From positions 310,001-374,000 of the forward strand of contig NZ_JAHHZF010000007.1 of the NCBI RefSeq assembly GCF_018729455.1: 64,000 nt of DNA, read 5' to 3'. Made by a program: the position numbers and the translations under genes. The stretch's first letter is position 1, and each line of letters begins with the position of its first letter. The notes under the pieces were generated by a model, which was not told the origin of the DNA, did not search any database, and was given only the letters and a program-made list of their open reading frames with translations. Shown piece by piece: positions 8,545 to 15,862 of this stretch. The DNA is from Prosthecodimorpha staleyi. GTDB taxonomy: Bacteria > Pseudomonadota > Alphaproteobacteria > Rhizobiales > Ancalomicrobiaceae.

Positions 8545-9429
8545 ATGAACGCCGCCGAACCCCGCTCCGCTCTGCTCCGCGTCTGCTATGGCGGCTACGT
8601 GGTGCTGTTCTTCGTCTATCTGGTCGCCCCGCTGGCCGCCGCCGGCGTCTTCGCCTTCCACGATTCCGAATTCGCCGCGTTGCCCTGGCGTGGCTTCACG
8701 CTCGACTGGTTCTTCGGCACCGCCGAACCCAGGCTCGGCATGTTCCACGACCGACGGCTCCTGGTCGGTCTGGCGAATTCCCTCGTCGTCGGTCTGATCG
8801 TCGCCACTGCGGCGACCGCGATCGGCACCACCAACGCCTTCCTGTTCGAGCGCAAGGACTTCCCCGGCAAGCGCATCCTCTTCGTCCTGATGGTGATCCC
8901 GCTGGTCATCCCCGGCGTCATCCTGGGCATCTCGATCCTGGTCTTCGCCAGCTCGATCGCCAATGCGCTGGAAGACCGGCTCGATCTCGAGCTGACCTTC
9001 CTCAGGCCCGGCCTTGTTCTGGTGGTGCTCGGTCAGCTCTCCTTCCTGACCACCATCACCACGCTGGTCGTCGCCGCCCGCCTGCGCAAGCTCGACGGCG
9101 CGCTGGAGGAGGCGGCGCTCAATCTCGGCGCCGGTCGGGCCCGGGTGCTCGCCACGGTGACGCTGCCCTTCCTGCGCCCGGCCCTCGTCGCCGGCTTCCT
9201 GGTCGCCTTCCTGGTCTCCTTCGAGAATTTCAACACCACGCTGATGCTGGTCGGCTCCGACGCGCCGCTGACAATCACCATGTACGACCGCATGGTGAAG
9301 GGCGGCTCGACTCCAGTCCTGAACGCCGTCTCGCTGTTCCTGATCCTCGGCTCCGGCCTGCTCGCCCTGGCCAGCATCCTGCTCCAGCGCGAGCCGACCC
9401 GTCCTGCCGCAACGACGAACGAGGCCTGA
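8545..9429 (+). CDS. ABC transporter permease, PotC type
   Basis: 294 aa, six predicted helices, EAA loop DGALEEAALNLGAGRARVLATVTLPFLRPA. The conserved stretch FLVSFENFNTTLMLVG is characteristic of PotC-like subunits. It completes the importer (binding protein, ATPase, PotB, PotC) and is the last gene of the unit. The next gene is nearly 500 bases away behind its own promoter. Confidence 0.93.
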   Translation: MNAAEPRSALLRVCYGGYVVLFFVYLVAPLAAAGVFAFHDSEFAALPWRGFTLDWFFGTAEPRLGMFHDRRLLVGLANSLVVGLIVATAATAIGTTNAFLFERKDFPGKRILFVLMVIPLVIPGVILGISILVFASSIANALEDRLDLELTFLRPGLVLVVLGQLSFLTTITTLVVAARLRKLDGALEEAALNLGAGRARVLATVTLPFLRPALVAGFLVAFLVSFENFNTTLMLVGSDAPLTITMYDRMVKGGSTPVLNAVSLFLILGSGLLALASILLQREPTRPAATTNEA

Positions 9430-9740
9430 ACCTCACCCCAATCCGCCGGACGTGCAGCGGCTGCAGACGACCGGGAACCCTTCGCGCCGCCTGGTGGTCG
9501 TGACGGGCCAGGGACCGGCGGCACGGATCGTGTGATCGTGTCCCATCGCGTGATGTAGCTGGACGGCAGCAAAGTCGGTCGAACTCTCCTGCATGACGCG
9601 ACCGTATCGGCGCGCCGTATGGCCTCTCCGGTATGCAGAACCATCGTCCCGAGGCATCCGGCTTCTGATGGGGGCGCCGGGCGCGAGGCTTTCGGACCGG
9701 CCGATCGGACTCCGGCCGAGCGCTCACCCCTGCAACGGGC

Positions 9741-9792
9741 CAAAATGTCTCGGCACGTCGGACCGGGCCTCTTCACCTGGACAAAATGTCTC
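9741..9792. promoter_or_regulatory. Direct repeats CAAAATGTCTC, candidate enhancer (UAS) for the NtrC-type regulator
   Basis: CAAAATGTCTC occurs at 9741-9751 and again at 9782-9792, 41 bases apart start to start, close to four helical turns. The pair lies 43-94 bases upstream of the sigma-54 -24 element, where an enhancer-binding protein would sit. The sigma-54 activator encoded at 11743 is the natural candidate binder. Binding is inferred from position only. Confidence 0.5.
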
Positions 9793-9834
9793 TCCTCCGC
9801 CGCGCTCTACCGAGGGAAATCCTGCCGAATACCC

Positions 9835-9851
9835 TTGGCCTGCGGTTTGCT
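9835..9851 (+). promoter_or_regulatory. Sigma-54 (-24/-12) promoter of the OFA-family carrier
   Basis: TTGGCCTGCGGTTTGCT matches the sigma-54 consensus TTGGCACG-N4-TTGCW at every conserved base except two. It has GG at 9837-9838 and GC at 9849-9850, with the required ten bases between. It lies 67 bases before the ATG of the carrier, and an NtrC-type activator with GAFTGA is encoded directly downstream. This is a strong sequence-based prediction. Confidence 0.75.
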
Positions 9852-9918
9852 CCGTGCGATCGGGGCCCGGCGTTCGACGATCCGGGCCAACCAAGAAAAA
9901 AGCTCGGAGGAAACATCG

Positions 9919-11634
9919 ATGTCCGTCGCTGCGGTCTATTCGCCGTCCTTTCTCAGCCGGGAGCGCACCGTCGCGCGATCCGGCTTCAACCGTTGGCTCG
10001 TGCCGCCGGCCGCGCTCGCCATCCATTTGTGCATCGGCATGGCCTACGGCTTCTCGGTGTTCTGGCTGCCGCTGTCGCGCGCGGTCGGGGTGACGGCGCC
10101 GGTCGCCTGCCCGGCCGACATGAGCTTCGTGCAGACGATCTTCGCCACCGGCTGCGATTGGCAGATTTCCATGCTGGGGTGGATGTACACCCTGTTCTTC
10201 GTCTTTCTCGGCTGCTCGGCAGCCGTGTTCGGCGGATGGCTGGAAACGGCCGGGCCGCGCAAGGCGGGTCTGGTCTCCGCGCTCTGCTGGTGCGGCGGAC
10301 TGGTCATCTCGGCGCTCGGCGTCAAGCTGCACCAGATCTGGATGCTGTGGATCGGCTCGGGCGTGATCGGCGGCATCGGCCTCGGGCTCGGCTACATCTC
10401 GCCGGTCTCGACCCTGATCAAGTGGTTCCCGGATCGTCGCGGCATGGCCACCGGCATGGCCATCATGGGCTTCGGTGGCGGCGCGATGATCGGTGCGCCG
10501 CTCGCCGACATGCTGATGAAGCACTTCGCCACACCGACCTCGGTCGGCGTCTACGAGACGTTTCTGGCCATGGCGGCGATCTATTTCGTGTTCATGATCG
10601 GCGGCGCGCTCGGCTACCGCGTGCCGCGCGAGGGCTGGAAGCCGGCCGGCTGGACCCAACCGGCAGCCAGCACCAATGCGATGGTCACCAGCCGCCACGT
10701 CCATCTCGACATCGCCTGGAAGACCCCGCAATTCTGGCTGATCTGGGCGGTGCTGTGCCTCAACGTGTCGGCCGGAATCGGCGTCATCGGCATGGCCTCG
10801 CCGATGCTGCAGGAGGTATTCGGCGGCAAGCTGATCGGCGTCGACGTGAAGTTCGCCGAACTGTCGGCCGTACAGAAGGGCCAGATCGCCGCCATCGCGG
10901 CCGGATTCACCGGTCTGCTCAGCCTGTGCAACATCGCCGGCCGCTTCCTGTGGGCGTCCTTCTCGGACAAGATCGGCCGCAAGGCGACCTATTCGGTCTT
11001 CTTTATCCTGGGCCTGGTGCTCTATGCCTCGGTCCCGACCATCGCCCATCAGGGCAGCGTGCTGCTGTTCGTGCTCTTCTTTTGCATCATCCTGTCGATG
11101 TATGGCGGCGGCTTCGCGACCGTGCCGGCCTATCTGGCCGACATGTTCGGAACCCACATGGTCGGCGCAATCCACGGCCGGCTGCTGACCGCCTGGGCCA
11201 CCGCCGGGGTACTCGGCCCGGTGCTGGTCAACTACCTGCGCGAATACCAGCTCGCGGCCGGCATCCCGCGCGAGGCGGCCTATGACCAGACCATGTACAT
11301 CATGGCCGGCCTGCTCGTCCTCGGCCTCGTCTGCAACCTGCTGGTCCGGGCGGTCGCCGAGCGGCACTACATGACGGATGCGGACGTGGCGCGCCTGCGC
11401 AAGACCTCCGCCGCCGCGATCGCGGCCCGCGAATCCGGCGTCCATGCCGATTTCGAGGACTTCCTGGAGGAAGGCAAGGCCGGCGCCGCCGGCGGCACCC
11501 GCCGCGATCCGTCTGTCGCCGGAATGAGGTCGGCCTCTCTGGTCGTGGTCGGCCTCGCCTGGGCGGCGGTCGGTCTGCCGCTCCTGTGGGGCGTGTGGAT
11601 CACCTTGCAGAAGGCGGTCGTTCTGTTCCATTGA
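9919..11634 (+). CDS. MFS transporter, oxalate/formate antiporter (OFA) family
   Basis: 571-residue membrane carrier. The 12-helix MFS core resembles OxlT/YhjX-type transporters of small carboxylates. MFS loop signatures appear as KWFPDRRGMATGMAIMGFGGGAM and GRFLWASFSDKIGRKATY. An unusual extracytoplasmic loop with two cysteines (VACPADMSFVQTIFATGCDW) follows the first helix. After a charged linker an additional C-terminal hydrophobic helix (SASLVVVGLAWAAVGLPLLWG) is present. The start is the ATG at 9919 with GGAGG nine bases upstream. The sigma-54 promoter upstream and the two-component system downstream suggest induction by an external carboxylate. Confidence 0.9.
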   Translation: MSVAAVYSPSFLSRERTVARSGFNRWLVPPAALAIHLCIGMAYGFSVFWLPLSRAVGVTAPVACPADMSFVQTIFATGCDWQISMLGWMYTLFFVFLGCSAAVFGGWLETAGPRKAGLVSALCWCGGLVISALGVKLHQIWMLWIGSGVIGGIGLGLGYISPVSTLIKWFPDRRGMATGMAIMGFGGGAMIGAPLADMLMKHFATPTSVGVYETFLAMAAIYFVFMIGGALGYRVPREGWKPAGWTQPAASTNAMVTSRHVHLDIAWKTPQFWLIWAVLCLNVSAGIGVIGMASPMLQEVFGGKLIGVDVKFAELSAVQKGQIAAIAAGFTGLLSLCNIAGRFLWASFSDKIGRKATYSVFFILGLVLYASVPTIAHQGSVLLFVLFFCIILSMYGGGFATVPAYLADMFGTHMVGAIHGRLLTAWATAGVLGPVLVNYLREYQLAAGIPREAAYDQTMYIMAGLLVLGLVCNLLVRAVAERHYMTDADVARLRKTSAAAIAARESGVHADFEDFLEEGKAGAAGGTRRDPSVAGMRSASLVVVGLAWAAVGLPLLWGVWITLQKAVVLFH

Positions 11635-11742
11635 GGGTTGTCGGTCCGGCGGGAGGCGGTCCGGCACGGCTGAGTCCGTCCCGGGTGTCGCCCTTCCGCC
11701 GGACGATGCGGCCCGTCCGCGGGCTGCCAGCCAGGGACCGGC

Positions 11743-13131
11743 ATGGACAGATCGACCGCCAGTGAACCCGCCGGGAAGGCTGACGAGGCTTTCAGCCCGC
11801 TGCTCGCCGCGGCCAGCATCCTGATCGTCGACGACGAGCCGGGCATGCGCAATTTCATGATGCGCATGCTGGCGCCGCGCTGCCGCCGGGTCGAGGAGGC
11901 GGCCGACACGGTCGCGGCCCAGCGGCTGATCGATGCCGCGCCTTTCGATCTCGTGATTCTCGACAACGTGATGGCCGGGCGGACCGGGATCGAATGGCTG
12001 GGGGAACTGCGCCAGGGCGGCTTCTTCGGCGAGGTCGTGCTGATCACCGCCTTCGCGGATCTCGAGACGGCCATCCAGGCCCTGCGCGCCGGCGCCAGCG
12101 ACTTCGTCCTGAAGCCGGCCCGCGCCAACCAGATCCTCAATGCGGTCGCCCGCGCGCTCGATCGCGCCCGGCTGCGCCGCGAGAATTTCGTCCTGCGCCG
12201 GCAACTGGCCGCCCAGCCGGTCAGCTCGGCCGGCACCGGCGGCATCGTCGGATGCTCGGCGGCGATCGAGCGGTTACGCGCGGTGGTCGCCCGCGCCGCG
12301 CCGCTGCCGACGACGGTCCTGATCACCGGCGAATCCGGCACCGGCAAGGAGGTCACCGCGCGCGCCCTGCATTTCGGCTCGCCGCGTGCCGAAAAGCCCT
12401 TCGTGCCGGTCAATTGCGCCGCGATCCCACCCGACATGCTGGAGAGCGAACTGTTCGGCCACCTGAAGGGTGCCTTCACGGGCGCGGCGGCGGCGCGCGA
12501 GGGCCTGTTCTCCTATGCCCAGGGCGGCACGCTGTTCCTGGATGAGATCGGCGAACTGCCGCTCGCCATGCAGTCGAAGCTGTTGCGCGTCATCGAGGAC
12601 AAGCGCGTTCGCCCGGTCGGTGCAGAGCGCGAGGTGCCGATCGACATCCGCCTGGTCGCCGCGACCAATGCCGATCTGCCCGCCACGGTTGCGGCCGGCC
12701 GCTTCCGCCAGGATCTGTTCTATCGGCTCAACGTGCTCTCGATCCCGATCCCGCCGCTGCGCGACAGGATCGAAGATATCGAGCCGCTGGCGCGCCTGTT
12801 CATGTCGGATCTGTCCGAGCGGCTGGGCATGCCGCCGTTGGCCCTGACCCCGGATGTGCTGGCCGACCTGGAAACTTACCGCTGGCCTGGCAATGCGCGC
12901 GAGCTGCGCAGCGTGATCGAGCGGTCGCTGATCATCGGCAGCTTTCCCGGCGACCTCGTGGCCGGTGCGACCCGCCGCCGGCCGGCCAGCGAGGAGACGC
13001 TGGAGGCAATCGAGAAGAACCACGTCCTGGCGGTGCTCGATGCGGCGGGCGGCAACAAGGCCGAGGCTGCCCGTCGTCTCGGCGTCTCGCGCAAGACCCT
13101 GGACCGGAAAGTGGCCGTCTGGAATGCGTGA
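11743..13131 (+). CDS. Sigma-54-dependent response regulator, NtrC/DctD family
   Basis: 462-residue activator with three domains. The receiver spans residues 25-140, with acidic pocket D30/D31, phospho-acceptor D74 in VILDNVMAG and K124. The AAA+ domain spans about 168-395, with Walker A GESGTGKE at 196-203, the sigma-54 contact loop GAFTGA at 243-248 and Walker B GGTLFLDEIGE. A Fis-type HTH at the C-terminus reads GNKAEAARRLGVSRKTLDRK. It follows the carrier by 108 bases and its end overlaps the kinase gene. It probably activates the sigma-54 promoter at 9835. Confidence 0.95.
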   Translation: MDRSTASEPAGKADEAFSPLLAAASILIVDDEPGMRNFMMRMLAPRCRRVEEAADTVAAQRLIDAAPFDLVILDNVMAGRTGIEWLGELRQGGFFGEVVLITAFADLETAIQALRAGASDFVLKPARANQILNAVARALDRARLRRENFVLRRQLAAQPVSSAGTGGIVGCSAAIERLRAVVARAAPLPTTVLITGESGTGKEVTARALHFGSPRAEKPFVPVNCAAIPPDMLESELFGHLKGAFTGAAAAREGLFSYAQGGTLFLDEIGELPLAMQSKLLRVIEDKRVRPVGAEREVPIDIRLVAATNADLPATVAAGRFRQDLFYRLNVLSIPIPPLRDRIEDIEPLARLFMSDLSERLGMPPLALTPDVLADLETYRWPGNARELRSVIERSLIIGSFPGDLVAGATRRRPASEETLEAIEKNHVLAVLDAAGGNKAEAARRLGVSRKTLDRKVAVWNA

Positions 13132-15184
13132 CCGGGAGCCCGGGCCGATAGTGGCGGCGCGCCGCGGCCTCTCGGTACGGATCCGGCTGATCGCCATCGC
13201 CCTGCTGCCGACGGTCCTGGTGCTGCCGCTCCTGCTCCTGCTCGTGGTCGGATGGTGGGCGTCCGGGTTCGACCGCCTCCTGATCGTCAAGGTCAACGGC
13301 GACCTGACCATCGCACGGCAATATCTGGAGCGCCTCAAGGAGCGCAGCGACGAGACCCTGCATGCGCTCGGCGACAGCATCGCCTTCGCGCGCATTCTGG
13401 AAGCCGGGGATGGGGCAGCGACGCGCCGGTTCCTGGCCGGGCGGCGGGCGGAACTCGGCTTCGACTTCCTGCATCTGGTCGGGGAGGGTGGCCGGCTCGC
13501 CGTCGGCGACGAGGACGAACCGGGCCTGACCCTGCCGCCGCACCGGGTCGTGGCCGGCGCGCTGGCGGGGCGTGCCGGCACCGAGATCGACATCATGGCG
13601 GCGGACGAACTGGCGCGGGTTGCGCCGGGCAGCGAGGAGCGGGCACGCATCGATCTGGTCGACACGCCGAATGCGGTCCCGACGGACCGGGTGGCGGAGA
13701 CCCGCGGGATGGTCATCCTGTCGGCGGTTCCGGTGCGGCTGCCGGGCGGCACGCCGGGTGCCCTGGCCGGCGGGCGGCTTCTCAATCAGAATCTCGACTT
13801 CATCGATACGATGAACGATCTCGTCTACAAGGATGCCAGCCTTCCGGAGGGGAGCCGCGGTACGGCCACCCTGTTTCTCGACGACGTGCGCATCTCGACC
13901 AATGTCCGGCTGTTCGAAGGGCAGCGCGCGCTCGGCACCCGCGTCTCCGCCGCGGTGCGACGGGCGGTGCTGGACGAAGGCCGCATCTGGCTCGACCGTG
14001 CCTTCGTGGTCAACGACTGGTACATCTCCGCCTACGAGCCGATTGCCGACGGAGGCGGCCGGCGGATCGGCATGCTCTATGTCGGCTTTCTCGAAAAGCC
14101 GTTTCGCCTGCAGAAGCTCGCCTTCGTGGCGGCCGTCGTCGCGGCCTTCCTGGTCGTCGCCGCCCTGTCGATCCCGGTCTTCCTGCGCTGGGCGCGCGCC
14201 ATCTTCAGCCCGATCGAGCGGATGGACGCGACCATCGAGCAGGTCGAGGCCGGGGATCTCGGAGCCCGCACGGGGCATGTCGCCAACCGCGACGAGATCG
14301 GCCGGCTCGCGCATCACTTCGACGGGCTGCTCGACAGCCTCCAGGCGCGCGACCGCGAGTTGCGCGAATGGGCCGAGGAGCTCGATCGCCGCGTCGACCT
14401 GCGCACCCGCGAACTGCGCGCGGCCAATCAACGGCTCGCAGAGACTCAACAGCAGCTTGTCATGTCGGAGAAACTGGCGGCGATCGGCGAGATCACGGCC
14501 GGGGTCGCGCACGAGATCAACAATCCGGTCGCGGTGATCCAAGGCAATTTGGACGTCGCCCGGGAAATCCTCGGTGCCGCCGCCGATCCGGTCGGTACGG
14601 AGTTCGCGCTGATCGACGAGCAGGTCCACCGGATCGACCTGATCGTCGGCAAGCTCCTGCAATTCGCCCGTCCGGCGGAATTCGCCGAAAGTTCGGGCGC
14701 CTACCGGCCGGCCGATGTGATCACCGACAGCCTCTTGCTGGTCCGACACAGTTTCGCGCGGGCGGAGGTCGAAATTCGCCGCCGCGACCTGGCCGCCGGT
14801 TGGATCGCCATGAACCGGACCGACCTTCAGCAGGTGCTGATCAACCTGTTCGTCAACGCGATTCATGCCATGCCCGACGGCGGCACCCTGTCGATCGCCA
14901 CCCAGGATACGACCGGGCGCGACGGACCGGCAGTGTCGATCACGGTGTCAGATACCGGCCTTGGCATCGAACCGGACACGCTGCCGCGCATCTTCGATGC
15001 CTTCTTCACCACCAAGGCCCGGCAGGGAACCGGCTTGGGTCTGTCCATCTCCTATTCGCTGGTCAGCCAGGCCGGAGGAACGATCACGGCCACATCGTCG
15101 CTCGGCTTCGGTTCGGTCTTCACCGTACAACTGCCGTCCGAGGATCCGGTCCGGTCTGCCTTGGGAGCAATTGCCGATATATAG
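13124..15184 (+). CDS. Sensor histidine kinase, partner of the NtrC-type regulator
   Basis: 686-residue membrane kinase. Transmembrane helix 1 is at about residues 20-45. A periplasmic sensor region of nearly 280 residues (probable double-Cache fold, as in DctB-like ligand sensors) follows. Helix 2 lies near residues 325-350, then HAMP and a short coiled coil. The H-box has phospho-acceptor H463 (GVAHEINNP). The HATPase domain shows an N-box (NLFVNAIHAM), DTGLGI and GTGLGLSIS. The start is the ATG at 13124, overlapping the regulator stop by eight bases; a GTG at 13151 is an alternative. A small-carboxylate signal is likely by analogy with DctB. Confidence 0.93.
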   Translation: MRDREPGPIVAARRGLSVRIRLIAIALLPTVLVLPLLLLLVVGWWASGFDRLLIVKVNGDLTIARQYLERLKERSDETLHALGDSIAFARILEAGDGAATRRFLAGRRAELGFDFLHLVGEGGRLAVGDEDEPGLTLPPHRVVAGALAGRAGTEIDIMAADELARVAPGSEERARIDLVDTPNAVPTDRVAETRGMVILSAVPVRLPGGTPGALAGGRLLNQNLDFIDTMNDLVYKDASLPEGSRGTATLFLDDVRISTNVRLFEGQRALGTRVSAAVRRAVLDEGRIWLDRAFVVNDWYISAYEPIADGGGRRIGMLYVGFLEKPFRLQKLAFVAAVVAAFLVVAALSIPVFLRWARAIFSPIERMDATIEQVEAGDLGARTGHVANRDEIGRLAHHFDGLLDSLQARDRELREWAEELDRRVDLRTRELRAANQRLAETQQQLVMSEKLAAIGEITAGVAHEINNPVAVIQGNLDVAREILGAAADPVGTEFALIDEQVHRIDLIVGKLLQFARPAEFAESSGAYRPADVITDSLLLVRHSFARAEVEIRRRDLAAGWIAMNRTDLQQVLINLFVNAIHAMPDGGTLSIATQDTTGRDGPAVSITVSDTGLGIEPDTLPRIFDAFFTTKARQGTGLGLSISYSLVSQAGGTITATSSLGFGSVFTVQLPSEDPVRSALGAIADI

Positions 15185-15202
15185 CAAAGCGGAGGCTTGG
15201 CG

Positions 15203-15286
15203 ATGCTGATCAAGCCCAAGATTCCGGGCACCCATCCAGATGAGTATATTGAGGCCTGTTCATCGTTGCAGGCATCACGGGATTGA
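15203..15286 (+). CDS. Possible 27-residue peptide downstream of the kinase
   Basis: ATG at 15203 with GGAGG eight bases upstream and an in-frame TGA at 15284-15286. The peptide starts MLIKPKIPGTHPDEYIEAC and is not recognisable. It could be a real small protein translated from the two-component transcript, a decayed fragment of a longer gene, or chance. The Shine-Dalgarno is the only positive evidence. Confidence 0.25.
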   Translation: MLIKPKIPGTHPDEYIEACSSLQASRD

Positions 15287-15862
15287 ATCGGGCTGCTTCG
15301 ACGATTGCGATGTGCAGGACTGCATCATTCAATCCTCGGCATTCGATCCCCGACACAGAATTGGGTGTCGCATTCGAAAGTCGCTGGCCGCGACAGAAAC
15401 ACGATTGCGGCCCGTGCCGCTTCGCGTCGCGAACGCGCCTGCCCGTTCGGATCCGCTGCGGTCACGGCCAATCTGTTCGCGATGCTGCTTCTCGCTGCTC
15501 ATCGCGTCCGGGCCAATGGAAGATGTGTGCAGACGGGACGGCCATCGATCCCGCCGGGGCGGTTGAAGGCGCCCTGCTGCCACCAGGCTTCGCTTCCCTC
15601 GGAACGACGGCGGATGGAGCGGCTCGCCGTCGCTCCCCTTCGGCGGGGGTGCCGGCTCGGGATCGTCGGCCCCGTGGGGACGGCTCCACCCGTTCCAGGA
15701 GCCCGACGACCGCCGGAGGCGATGGTCTGCCCGACCCCTGACGCGCGCCAGCCGGGCGCTCGGGGATTGCGTTTCGGCCCGGCGTCGTTGCGCCCCTTTA
15801 CCGGCCGCGGCCCTTGTGGCTATCTGTAACGATAACGTTATAGTTATAGCGAAGGATGCGAC
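15287..15862. other. Intergenic region between the kinase and hyuA
   Basis: About 575 bases without a credible gene on either strand; open frames here have no family resemblance or ribosome sites. A hairpin with arms CGACAC/GTGTCG (15351-15370) may help end the upstream transcript, but has no T-tract. The right end carries the hyuA promoter and operator. Confidence 0.4.
15827..15846. promoter_or_regulatory. 20-bp operator-like palindrome before hyuA
   Basis: TAACGATAACGTTATAGTTA is palindromic except for one mismatched base pair. It lies 16 bases before the hyuA ATG and overlaps a TATAGT -10-like box (15839-15844). A TTGTGG that could serve as -35 is at 15814-15819, a rather long 19 bases upstream. 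A repressor bound here would block RNA polymerase. The TetR gene at 19792 is the nearest candidate regulator, but no second copy of the site was found near it. Confidence 0.5.

Larger units (their letters stand above)
9430..9918. other. 489-bp regulatory intergenic region before the OFA carrier
   Basis: No convincing coding sequence. The right half holds two 11-bp direct repeats (9741 and 9782) and a sigma-54 promoter (9835-9851) for the carrier gene at 9919. Nothing else was recognised in the left half. Confidence 0.55.

Noticed and set aside
9724-12204. Very long minus-strand open frame across the carrier and regulator genes
   Set aside because: It lies opposite two well-recognised proteins and has the Asp/Arg/Gly/His-rich composition typical of antisense frames in GC-rich DNA.
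15351-15370. Hairpin CGACAC/GTGTCG as terminator of the two-component operon
   Set aside because: Short stem, eight-base loop and no T-tract; kept only as a remark in the intergenic description.
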